Source of the DNA: Monoraphidium neglectum
Taxonomy: Eukaryota > Chlorophyta > Chlorophyceae > Sphaeropleales > Selenastraceae
Length of the DNA: 11,418 nt
Direction of reading: 5' to 3'
Assembly: GCF_000611645.1 (NCBI RefSeq)
Contig: NW_014011730.1
Location: forward strand, 1-11,418
Below the pieces are notes generated by a model. The model was not told the origin of the DNA and ran no database searches. It worked only from the letters and a program-made list of their open reading frames with translations. The translations under genes and the position numbers were made by a program. Below are positions 1-8,240 of this stretch, piece by piece; the stretch's first letter is position 1; every line of letters begins with the position of its first letter.

Positions 1-28
1 CCCACACACAAACCCCTCGACCCACCAG

Positions 29-3000
29 CATGGCGCATGATCTCGTTCCTGGAGCAGACCCTGACCCAGGACGGGATCATATTCGATGTCGTGGTGTTCG
101 ACTCGGCGGCATCGCCGCGCCTCGACCTCAAGTCCGTCTTTTGGAACGCCGACGGCTCTGGCAAGTACCGCGGCTATTACATGTGAGCAGCGCGTGCGAG
201 CCGGGTGCCTGCGGGGCGCGCGAGCAGACACGAACACGTGTGCCGCTCCTGCGAGCCGGCGGCGCCGCGTCTGACGCGGGCGGCGGTGCGTCTGCAAGCG
301 GTTGGGGGATGGCGGCGATGGAGCGGGGGACCTTTCCCACGAAAGCAGGGAGGGGGGGGGGCTGCGCAGCGCGGCCGTCCATCGGCGGCGCCCGTGTGCT
401 CTTGGCTCGCCCTCTTCTGGACGGTGCATCCCATCCGCTACACCACCCAGTTTCCCGCACCCAACCCCTCTGCATCACCGCCCAACCCTGGCGCCCCCCC
501 TTGCGCCAAAGGTACCCCAACCTCGAGGCCATCGGCGACCTGACTAAGGCCGAGGTTCTCACGATCTGGGACTACCAAGCCAAGACAGGCGTCCGCAGCG
601 CCAAGTTTGGCGTCTGGGTCACCACCCTGGGGTTCTACCCCAAATTCGACGCGTCTGGCAGCCAGGAGCTGGGCATGCAGTTTACGCCCGTTGCGCCCCT
701 TGGCACGTCCGATGTTCCAGTCACCGCGGCGCTGACCGCCAAGGGGCTCTGGAGGTGAGAGGCCGGAACGCGTGCGCGCACGCTTCATCTGCTTTGCCAC
801 CTGTTTCGAGCCCGTGGCCGCAGCGTTGTGCTGCCTCTTTTTTTGCGCCTTCTGGCAGCCGACTCGTTCTGTCTTGCATGCTTCATCCCGCTCCACAAGC
901 ACGCACACACCCACTCACCCCGCCCACAAACACACACACTCTCTCTCTCTCTCTCACACACACACCCACACACCCACACACCCGCACGCACCTCCCCTCC
1001 CCCAGGACCCCCGGCGACGCCGCCCAGCCCCTGACCACCTGCGCCATCTGGGCCAACGACTTTGCCCTCACCGGCATCGCTCCGGGCTGCAAGCCCACGC
1101 CCATGGTCACCCTGAACGCCGACCCGACCCTCGGCACCGCGTTCGCCGTGCCGAGCATCACCGGGGTCACCGTCGCGTGAGCTTCGCGCGTCCGAGGACG
1201 CGGGCGGGGGCAAACGTAGAGATGGGCACAAAGGGTGAAACAGCAGGATTTGCACGACCTGCCTTGTAAGTGTGAACCCTTGAAGGCCTTGGCATGTGCG
1301 TGCCGCCGGCTCTTGTCACCCTAGTCGAACGCACCGCACCTCAACCGCCGACCCCCCAACGCCCCGATCGCTGTGACACAGGTACGACGACGGCCGCGAG
1401 ACGATGGGTTTCGTGCACGACTGCGCCGCGTGGAGCCCGACCTGCCTCACGCTCGCGCACGTCGCGGCCGACTGGATGCGCAACGCGCCCAATGTGACCG
1501 TCGACGCGTCCACGGTGCCCGTAAAGCCGCCGGCGAAGAACGTGGTGATGGACCACCGCGTTCTCGTGCTGACCGTGCCAGGTGCGGTGCTGTGGTGGTT
1601 GCATTATTACCGTTCATCATTGGCAGCGGCATTATTACCGTTCATCATTGGCAGCGGCAGCAGCAGGAGCAGCGGCAGCAGCAGGAGCAGCGGCAGCAGC
1701 TGGAGCAGCGGCAGCAGCAGCAGCGGCCGCTCGCCTCCCCCCTAAGCACGGCGTCCGGCTGCTGCTTAGTCACCCCCCCTTGCCCTCCCTCCTGAGTGGT
1801 ATCAACAGTCTTTGATTTTGCGAGACTATACCTCTCCCTCCCCCCCATACACAAACACACGCGCATCGACCGCCGCCCAACGACATGCTGCCCCGGCCCC
1901 CCCAGGCTTCACTGCTACTGACTTCCTGGAACGCACCCTCCGAGCCTACGGCACCCCCTACGACCTCTACCGCTTCGACAAGGACGCGTCGCCGCGGCTG
2001 GACCTGCAGTGGCTGCTCTGGAACGCGGACGGCAGCGGCAAATACAGCAGCTACATCATGTGAGGCCGGCCAACCCCTTTCCTGTTCCCATGTTCCTGCA
2101 TGTATGGTTTTCGCCGCCGTCGCACCCTCGCCGCGGCACAAACGCGGCGGCTGCCCCATCTGTTGGTCGAATGAAACAAGCGCGACTGTCGAGCCCGCTC
2201 TGTCCGATTGCCGGCCTGCTAATCACCACCCGCCCACCTGCCGTCCCCCCTGCCCCAACCGCCAGGTACCCCAACCTCGAGGCCCTGGGTCACTTGACTA
2301 AGGCCGAGGTGGCCATCGTCTGGGACTACCAGAAGAAAACGGGAGCTCGCAGCGTGAAGTTTGCCGCCTGGCCCTCCAACGTCGGTTGGGAGCCCAACTT
2401 CTCGGGCTGCTCGGCCAACGCCGGGACGATGACGTTCACGGCGGCGGCGCCGTTTGGCATCTCTGGCGTGCGCGCGGGCGCCCAGCTGAGCACGGCGGGG
2501 CTCTACAGGTGCGTGGCCGCCCCTGCCGCCGCTGTGCGGGCGCGGGGGCGCAGCGCACGACATCGGGAAGCGTCCGGGGACTGGTGGCCGGGCGGTCGGG
2601 GCAGGGGCTCTTTTGGGCGCGGCGGGCGCTTTGGGCCCGTAGCGGCTTTGGGTGCGGCGCGAACAAGGGGCCCCCTCTCCGGCACCGCCGCAGCCCCGCC
2701 TCGCCGCCGCCGTCCTTTGCAGGCAGGCAATACCTCTCATTTGCAAATCACGCGCCCGTTGCCTTCGCCGCCGCTGACCGGCCCCCCCGTCTGCCCCCTA
2801 GCCGGCACGCCCCGTCCCACCTCCCCACCCGCACCTCAACCCCCACCATAATCCCCCGCAGGTGCCCGGGCCTCAAGACCAACGGCCCCCTCCCCACCTG
2901 CGGCATGTGGGCCTCCGATTTCAGCGACACCGGCATCGTGCCCGCCTGCACGGCCACGTCGATCCTGGAGGTCCCAGAGGGCGTCGTTGGCACCCTCGTC

Positions 3001-5046
3001 AAGTGAGCGGCCGGCAGGCCCACGGCAGCCCGAGTCCCGGCCGCCCACTCGCATGCGTTTGCTCTGCTCCACAGGCAAATGTGCAGTACATGATAACGCA
3101 GATGCCCCGCTGCCGTGATGAGAGCGCAGCATTCTCGCGATCAGCCTCCAGTCTTGGTTTTATAATGGCTGCTGACGCCACAACAGCCCCAGCAGCCTCG
3201 TCCAAGCTGGCCCTGACCCGCCAGCCGCCCTCGGCAGCCCACTTGTGCCCCCCAACTCATCCACCTGTACCCCCCCCTCAACGCTCTTCAACTGCATTAG
3301 GTATGGTGACGGCCGCGAGTCGATGGCGTTTGTGTTTGACTGCGCCACCTGGTCAACGGCCTGCTCCCTGATTAGTCACGTGGTGGTGGCCTGGATGAAT
3401 CAGAACATCATCCCGGGGCAGCGGCGCTCCCTGCTGACTGTGCAGGTGAGGGGTTCCGTGATGTTGGTGTTGTTGTGTGTTTGTGTGAACTGTGTCTGTG
3501 CACATGTGTCGCTTTCATGGCAGCAAGGGCTGCGCCCTGCAAGGCTTGGATGCGAGCGAAGCCGAGGGTAGTGCACCGCCGGCAATCTCGCATGCGGGGC
3601 GCCCAGACGTGCGCGTCCGGTCCGACGGCCTGCCGCCCGCGGCGGTCGCCCGTGCGTTCCGTCCCGCGCCCGATGCTCAGCGGGCCGACGCCCTCTCATG
3701 CATGGTGCATCGCCCACAAGGCCCCCTTGCTCCCCTTCGCCCTGTGCTCTTTGTCTCTGCCGTTCGCCCTGTTGCTGAAGCGTGTGGCGCGCTCACCCAT
3801 TTTCCCCTCCACCCCCAGATGGACGACTTCTTCCTGTCCACCGCGTGCACGTCGTGCCCCCTGAAGCCCGACGGCACTGTGTCTGAGTCGTACCAGGCCA
3901 GCGTCGCTGACATGAGGTCTCAGGTGGGGGGTTTGAGGGGTTTGGGGGTCAGGTTCGGGGCAGACGGGGTACGCGGCAGTTTCGCAGGGAAGACTGGGGT
4001 GGAGGCGGCGGCGCGGGGGAGGGTGGCGGACACGCTTGATCCTGGAAGAGGGGGGCCGAATGCGGCGCCCCCGCCGCAATGGACCCCGCAGTTGCATTTT
4101 CAGGACCTCACAGTCGCCCTTGCCTTGCCTTGCCTCGCGCCCCCCACCCCCCGAAACGAACGGCTGTGCCCAGATCGCCTTCCAGGAGGTCACTGTGAAG
4201 TCGTGGCCCAACACGCCGCCCGGCACTGACATCAGGTGCGCCTGAGAGCGCGCGCCCTGGACCAGGCGCCGCCGCGGTCGCGGCCGCGACGCAGCGGCGC
4301 CGGGCTGCGCCGGCGGCCGCTACCTATGCGCACGGGCGCCAGGCGGCTGTATCGTTTTCAGCGGCGCTGCGAGAGCGCGCCTTGCGAGCGCCTCCTCTTA
4401 TCAAGCGGGTGGGGGTCAATCTGTTTAAGGTCCCGGATCACCAACCCCCCCCTCTCTCCCTCCCTGCTCCCTGCCCCGCCCGCCGGGCAGGCTTGACCTG
4501 CCGTACAACGGGAACGGCGTACTGGAGACGGCCTACAACAACGGCGTCAACTCGGGCTACCTCACGGTCCCGGACGGCGGTGCGCGACGCGCCAGCGCAG
4601 CCGCCTCGGACGCCGCGTGCTGGCCTATTGACAGAATGCAGCACCCCCGGGCGCCCGATGGAGGCCCTCCTCCTCGTCCCCCCTCCCTCCCCAACTCCGT
4701 TCACTCAAGCTCACTTGCCCTCCCCCGTCAAACTTCCCGCTGCCGCCGCCGCCGCAGGCTGCGCGGACAACGACATGTACTCGCAGCTGGGCTGCAACTG
4801 CTGGGCCGTCGGCTGGCAGAACTGCCCGGCCTCCGCCCCCGAGTACTGCCGCACTTGCACAAAGGACAGGCCGAAACCTCTGGGCACCGGCGCCGACCGA
4901 GTGCCGCCCCTCACGGTGGGCGCCCCTGCGCCGCCCTGTCCTGCCTTTTTGGCATCGCCTTGTCGTGCCGTGAGGACCCTAACGGCACCCTTTTGCCCCG
5001 CATGCGCGCACATGCACCACTTTGAGCCAATTTAGCGGTACGCACA

Positions 5047-5098
<52 letters not shown>

Positions 5099-8029
5099 CT
5101 CTCCCTGACAAAAACGGACGCACACACAACACACTTGCGCACACATACACACACACTCTCTCTCGTTTGAATGACCCCCAACTCCTCAACCGCAGAGCCT
5201 CCCAAACGGCTGGCCCAAGGCGATCCTCAGCGGTGACCCGCGCGCCGTTGCCATCATGGCTGATGTGGATGGCTCAGGCATCACCAACAAGTTCTTCTGG
5301 TCCCACCACACCTTCACCCACGAGGTAGGCACTTGTTGCCAGTCCTGGTGGCTGGCTTCGGCTGCTCACGCACGGGGCGTGCTCGCGCGCAGCGACGCCT
5401 GGGGCGCGCCATGACGGTCGGGCTTGATCCCCCTCTCGCACGTGCGGGATTGGGTTCGAGGTGTCGCGCAAGGCCGGTGCCCCGTGGGTGCCGGTGCGCG
5501 GCCTCTGCAGCAGCCACGGCGGCCCCCATGGCGCGGCAGGCGCTCGCTGCGGGTCCTGACCCGAAGTGCCCTCGGCCGCGGCGGCACTGCCCTCGGCACG
5601 CCTTGCAACTACCTATAACAGAGCGGCTCGCCCTCTGACCTGAGAACCTGCGATATGCCGCCCCTACTCCTCTGCAGAACCTCGACAACGCCACCGTGTA
5701 CGACGCGGCGCAGCAAGTCCGCCTCGGAAACCTCATAGCCTCCTCGGTGGGTGCCTGCCCTTGCGCCGCGCCACGCCTGCTCAGTGGCGTGGCGCCGCGG
5801 AGCTGTTGAAGCCCAACACATCAATCAATGCACTGGGCCCCACACGCTGCACGGCATGCTCAAGCGACGTGCTGCGGAGGCTGGAGCTGCCCAGCGTGCG
5901 TTTGGAGCCGCTTGGGAGCCGAGGCTGGCTCCTCACCAGACCGCAGGCGGCCCTTGACACGTGCAACGCCTCAGACCCCTCAACCTAGAACACCCTGATC
6001 AGACCCCCAGATACCTCAAGCCCTCGAACTTTGCAGCCTTCACCAACCCCCAACCTCGGAACCATCAACCCCCAGGCGCACCTCAACCTGGCCAGCAAGC
6101 CCACCTTCAGCAGCAAGTGTATGGTGACGCCGCAGATCAGCGGCCTCGTCAATGGTGACGCGCTGTCAGGCCTCAAGTCCCAGGGCATCGAGTGCACCAC
6201 GGGCGACAACACGTGGGCGCACCTCAGGAACCTGGCCAACCCTTACCAGATGCTCTATTCCAATGTGGTGAGCGGGAAGTTCACGGCGCGAGGTCCGGGC
6301 TGAAGTTCCCTGGGAAGCAATGGCATACCCAATTGGAGGGGTCTGCCTGCACCGCGAAAAAGACCACGCTCGTGCGCACACGATTGCTTGCTTGCTTGCT
6401 GTTGTGGCCGCGCCGTGCAATCGTCCTCCGAATCTCGCGCTGCAGTGCCCTCTCCCCATCCCCTGCCCCCACCCCCACCAAATGCCCTGCGCGCCTGCAA
6501 ACCTGACGCCTACCACTTGTTTCTGCGCGCGCAGGAGAAGAATGGGTACGATGGTTTCGCCTTCCTGCCCCGCTTTGCCACTGGTGAGCGCCCCCTCTCT
6601 CCCCTCCCCCCGGCGCGTCGTTCTTGTTATTCACCCAGCCTCCCGGCACGCCTGTGCTGAGGTGTGTTGAGATCTCGGCCTGGCACACACAAACCGAGCC
6701 TCTTGTGCGCCGGCGTGCACCCTTGTCCTTTGCTCCTCCAAGCCCGTCCCAACGGCGTCTGCCGGCGCAGCGACAAATGCCCGGTTTTCGGGTCTACAGT
6801 AATACGCGGTCGCATCCACGTCATCACGCGCCATGCGGCCCCCCGACTGCCCGCGAATCGCACCTCCTCATCACCACTGCAAGTTTCGTTACGCAAATCC
6901 ATGCCGCATCCCCTCTGCCCCCCAACCCCCACCTGCCCCCAACAGAAATCTACTTCAACTGCTCCACCGCGGCACACATCGAGAGCGTCTACAACACGCT
7001 GTACCAGAGCTATTACGGCGCCTACTCCACCATCGACGACATTGTGAAGCGCGAGGCAGTGCGCGTCGTGAGGGAGGGGCTGCTGGCGATGCGGCACGAC
7101 CCCTACATGATGCACCAGGCCAACATGGTGGTTGACTCCACGGGGTGGGTGAAGGTTGTGTGTGCACGTGAGTGTGTGTATATTGTGTGTGTGTGCGTGT
7201 GTGTGTGCGCGTGCGTGCATGCGTGTGTGTGTGTGTGTGTGTGTGAGGTTGGAACGCAGAGTCTGAGTCGTGCCGCCAACCGCCCTGCCCCCGAGCGCCT
7301 GCTGCCCAAACAGCGTCCAGCGCACCCCAATTGCTCCCTGCACATGTTGACACCCCCCCTCCTGCGCTCACATCCATACCGCACGCCCAACTCTCACCTG
7401 CACTCCCGCCTCCGGCAAACCCCCCGCCCCCGTCGCCGCCTGCAGGCAGAGCCTGGTGTCGCGCTGGCTCAAGGCCGTGCTCACAGAGTTCCACTCGGTG
7501 GTCAACTGGCCTGTGCAGTCAAAGAAGCTCGACGACCTCTACGCCATCTTCAAGGAGCGCGAGGCGCGCGACGCGTGCAAGCTCTCATACAGGTGTGCTC
7601 TCCCGCCTCTCTGACTCAGCGAGCTGATGAGGGCCGGCGAGGCTGGAGAGGCTGTGGGGCCTCTGGCGCGGAGCGTCGCGCAATGGCCTGGGCTCTGCGG
7701 GCAGTCGGCGTAGCCCACTTCCTCCTCTTCCACCTCTCTTCCAGACACCCCTACTGCCCCTTGTCCTGCATAGCCCACCCTGCAACGCAATCGCCCCCTT
7801 CCCGCCTTTGACCAGGCTGGAGGTTACCCCGGACAAGAAGGTGAAGACTGTCACCGTCTCCAGCGGCGGCGGCGCCTGCACCGCTCCGCTGACCACGCCG
7901 CCGGGCACGACCGCCGACCAGGGCACCTTCGAGGCGGTCGGCGCCGACGCGCCGACTCTCAAGGTGCCCCTCGCCGCGGGCGGGTCGGCTTCATTCAGCG
8001 TCGGCGGGCTTTCATGGAGCCTGCCGTGA
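29..8029 (+). CDS. Agd3-like secreted polysaccharide deacetylase with two tandem CBM87-type modules (5'-partial, 19 exons)
   Basis: Exons: 29-182, 512-754, 1006-1176, 1382-1581, 1906-2059, 2266-2508, 2862-3002, 3301-3445, 3819-3923, 4174-4235, 4491-4579, 4758-4915, 5196-5324, 5678-5746, 6076-6267, 6535-6583, 6946-7144, 7446-7592, 7816-8029. Every junction is GT-AG and the frame stays open for 953 residues to TGA at 8027. Residues 1-256 and 257-483 (counting the first complete codon, a Trp, as 1) are two similar CBM87-like modules. From 484 the product reads as a CE18-type deacetylase, with MDDFF at 484-488 and HTFTHE at 659-664, matching the Asp and HxxxH metal ligands of the Agd3 family. Fungal Agd3 deacetylates galactosaminogalactan outside the cell; the algal substrate is unknown. 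N-glycosylation sequons (NVT, NAT, NCS) fit secretion. The signal peptide must lie upstream. Splice sites are by inspection; the junctions before exon 15 and between exons 17 and 18 have in-frame alternatives. Family assignment is from remembered motifs, not a search. Confidence 0.82.
304..361 (+). other. G-rich tract in intron 1
   Basis: Several runs of G (GGGGG, GGGGG and a final run of ten G at 352-361) lie in the 329-base intron 1. They could form a G-quadruplex in the transcript. Loop lengths are irregular, so support is modest. Confidence 0.4.
898..1000 (+). repeat. CA / CT dinucleotide tract, intron 2
   Basis: Interrupted CA repeats flank a (CT) run at 939-955 and continue to the acceptor at 1004-1005. 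The tract doubles as the pyrimidine-rich region of the 3' splice site. Its equivalent in copy 2 (intron 6) has no such repeat, so it arose after the duplication or was lost. Confidence 0.85.
1603..1658 (+). repeat. 28-bp tandem duplication in intron 4
   Basis: Two perfect adjacent copies of 28 bases, 1603-1630 and 1631-1658, each starting ATTATTACCG and ending GGCAGCGGC. They are AT-richer than the surroundings and lie 21 bases after the donor of intron 4. Confidence 0.9.
1659..1727 (+). repeat. 18-bp GC-rich tandem repeat (CAG/GGC type) in intron 4
   Basis: Units agcagcaggagcagcggc at 1659-1676 and 1677-1694, a one-base variant at 1695-1712 and a shortened 15-base unit at 1713-1727. If the intron is retained the repeat is read in frame as a Ser/Gly tail (SSRSSG units) ending at TAA 1743-1745. 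Confidence 0.9.
1906..3445 (+). other. CBM87-like module, copy 2 (exons 5-8)
   Basis: Visible residues 257-483. It repeats the landmarks of copy 1: FLERTL, ASPRLDL, WNADGSGKY, YPNLEA, LTKAEV, WDYQ, TCGMWASDF and YGDGRESMAFVFDC. In the first 40 residues after the first internal intron, 26 are identical to copy 1. Exons 5 and 6 are exactly as long as exons 1 and 2 (154 and 243 nt). Exon 7 is 30 nt shorter than exon 3. Exon 8 ends in phase 0 at LLTVQ and leads straight into the catalytic exon. Two cysteines (residues 355 and 389) are absent from copy 1. This copy occupies the place next to the catalytic domain that the single module has in fungal Agd3. Confidence 0.76.
3819..3923 (+). other. Exon 9: start of CE18 catalytic region, metal/catalytic Asp motif
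   Basis: Phase 0 at both ends, 35 residues. It opens with MDDFFLST, the equivalent of the DD motif at the end of the first strand of the deacetylase barrel; one of the two Asp residues (485, 486) should bind the metal and the other act as base. A CTSC pair follows at 493-496. The acceptor AG is at 3817-3818 after a C-rich tract. The donor GT at 3924 is followed directly by a dense run of G tracts (see separate feature). Confidence 0.75.
3924..3969 (+). other. Putative G-quadruplex abutting the 5' splice site of intron 9
   Basis: Five tracts of four or more G (3926-3931, 3937-3940, 3944-3948, 3957-3960, 3966-3969) with loops of 5, 3, 8 and 5 bases begin two bases after the donor GT at 3924. 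This meets the usual G4 pattern on the transcribed (sense) strand. Folding in RNA could influence use of the donor of the exon that carries the DD motif. Confidence 0.6.
4758..4915 (+). other. Exon 12: six-cysteine segment within the catalytic region
   Basis: Residues 570-621. Cysteines at 570, 581, 583, 591, 599 and 602 lie within 33 residues, with several Trp, followed by a basic/proline stretch ending PPLT. The segment falls between the DD motif and the HTFTH motif, where a surface loop or insertion would be expected. The density of Cys suggests an oxidised extracellular fold. Phase 1 in, phase 0 out. Whether this insertion is general in algal members cannot be told from one sequence. Confidence 0.7.
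5043..5160 (+). repeat. Long CA microsatellite, intron 12
   Basis: An uninterrupted (CA) run of about 23 units at 5049-5095 is followed by CTCTCTCTC, then degenerate CA repeats to 5160 and another TCTCTCTC. It lies wholly within intron 12 (4916-5195), upstream of the exon with the HTFTH motif. Confidence 0.92.
5196..5324 (+). other. Exon 13: HTFTHE metal-binding motif
   Basis: Residues 622-664, phase 0 at both ends. It contains ILSGDPRAVAIM, then VDGSG, and ends in WSHHTFTHE. His 659 and His 663 match the HxxxH metal ligands of CE18 (a variant of the HxxxH of CE4 deacetylases). The motif continues over the intron into NLDNAT in exon 14. All expected ligands are therefore present and the enzyme should be catalytically competent. 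Confidence 0.76.
6076..6267 (+). other. Exon 15: CE18 core segment
   Basis: Residues 688-751, including VTPQISGLVNGDAL, then GDNTW and ANPYQMLYSN, which I recognise as the part of the deacetylase barrel after the HxxxH helix. The start was set at the CCCCCAG of 6069-6075 because it joins without a gap to the end of exon 14. An in-frame acceptor at 6035-6036 would add 13 Pro/Thr-rich residues. The donor is GTGAGC at 6268. Confidence 0.65.
6384..6400 (+). repeat. Short TTGC tetranucleotide repeat, intron 15
   Basis: Four and a quarter units of TTGC. A minor simple repeat inside the 267-base intron 15. Confidence 0.85.
6946..7592 (+). other. Exons 17-18: C-terminal helical part of the catalytic region
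   Basis: Exon 17 (6946-7144) begins by completing Glu and reads EIYFNCSTAAH, then a helical stretch through DDIVKREAVRV and MHQANM. Exon 18 (7446-7592) begins QSLVSRWLKAVL and ends ACKLSY. The helices and MxHQANM-like stretch fit the end of the CE18 barrel. The junction is ambiguous: 7144/7446 gives STG-Q-SLV, while 7148/7450 gives STG-W-SLV, both in frame. Confidence 0.62.
7157..7245 (+). repeat. GT microsatellite with purine/pyrimidine alternation, intron 17
   Basis: GT repeats with GC and CA interruptions. The stretch 7184-7245 (62 bases) alternates purine and pyrimidine without a break, so it is a Z-DNA candidate. It begins only about a dozen bases after the donor of intron 17. Confidence 0.9.
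7816..8029 (+). other. Exon 19: terminal beta-rich domain and stop
   Basis: Residues 884-953, phase 2 in, ending GLSWSLP then TGA. Alternating Val/Thr/Ser strands, a GGGACTAP turn, PPGTT and LKVPLAAGGSAS suggest a small beta-sandwich like the accessory C-terminal domain of deacetylases of this type. No transmembrane segment, GPI-like hydrophobic tail or ER-retention signal is visible, so the protein is predicted to be soluble and secreted. Confidence 0.72.
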
Positions 8030-8240
8030 GGCAAAGGGCTTTGATGCTGTCGCCCCCTGCCAAGGAATTTGGGAATTTGAAAGGAGGTGGCCCCAGATGG
8101 TGCGTGCAGGCCTGCGCACGCGGTGGCAGGCCCCTCGGGGCACCAGACTGGCAGCGGCGGCCGCGCGCGAAAAACAGCATCTTGTTGCGGCCATTCATCT
8201 GCGCGGATCCTTCATGATACATATGTGTGCTGTTCTATGT
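8030..8240 (+). other. Presumed 3' UTR and downstream flank of the deacetylase gene
   Basis: Follows the TGA. The first 180 bases are GC-rich, then an AT-richer patch with CATGATACATATG appears at 8213-8225. I did not find the TGTAA polyadenylation signal typical of chlorophyte algae in this stretch, so the 3' end cannot be placed. Confidence 0.45.

Larger units (their letters stand above)
29..1581 (+). other. CBM87-like module, copy 1 (exons 1-4 of the visible gene)
   Basis: Visible residues 1-256. Exon 1 begins after AG at 27-28 and carries two bases of a split codon, so the preceding intron is phase 1. Landmarks in order: FLEQTL near the start, ASPRLDL, WNADGSGKY, YPNLEA at the exon 1/2 junction, LTKAEV and WDYQ, then TCAIWANDF in exon 3 and YDDGRETMGFVHDC in exon 4. 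Four cysteines are shared with copy 2. The final exon adds a linker rich in Pro/Val/Lys, containing an NVT sequon, and then RVLVLTVP, which reads as the first beta strand of copy 2. In Agd3 the equivalent module is a carbohydrate-binding beta-sandwich; binding here is inferred. Confidence 0.75.

Noticed and set aside
30..758. A continuous open frame of 242 codons starting at the ATG at 30.
   Set aside because: Only its last third (from 512) is the true exon 2. The real exon 1 is read in another frame, and the middle is intron 1 with a valid GT-AG pair. The ATG at 30 is out of frame with the conserved protein.
1603..1727. Regularly repeated units resembling a CRISPR array.
   Set aside because: The units are directly adjacent without unique spacers, low in complexity, and lie inside a eukaryotic intron.
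2739..2748. ATTTGCAAAT, an octamer-like palindrome in intron 6.
   Set aside because: A single short word inside an intron of an alga; no reason to assign an animal-type octamer function.
6627..7343. Long minus-strand open frame opposite exon 17 (238 codons).
   Set aside because: It contains a His/Thr run from the GT microsatellite and mirrors a conserved plus-strand exon; a typical antisense shadow in GC-rich coding DNA.
183..7815. Stops and frame changes between the conserved blocks, suggesting a broken pseudogene.
   Set aside because: All 18 interruptions are bounded by GT-AG, and the joined exons keep one frame for 953 residues, so these are introns rather than mutations.
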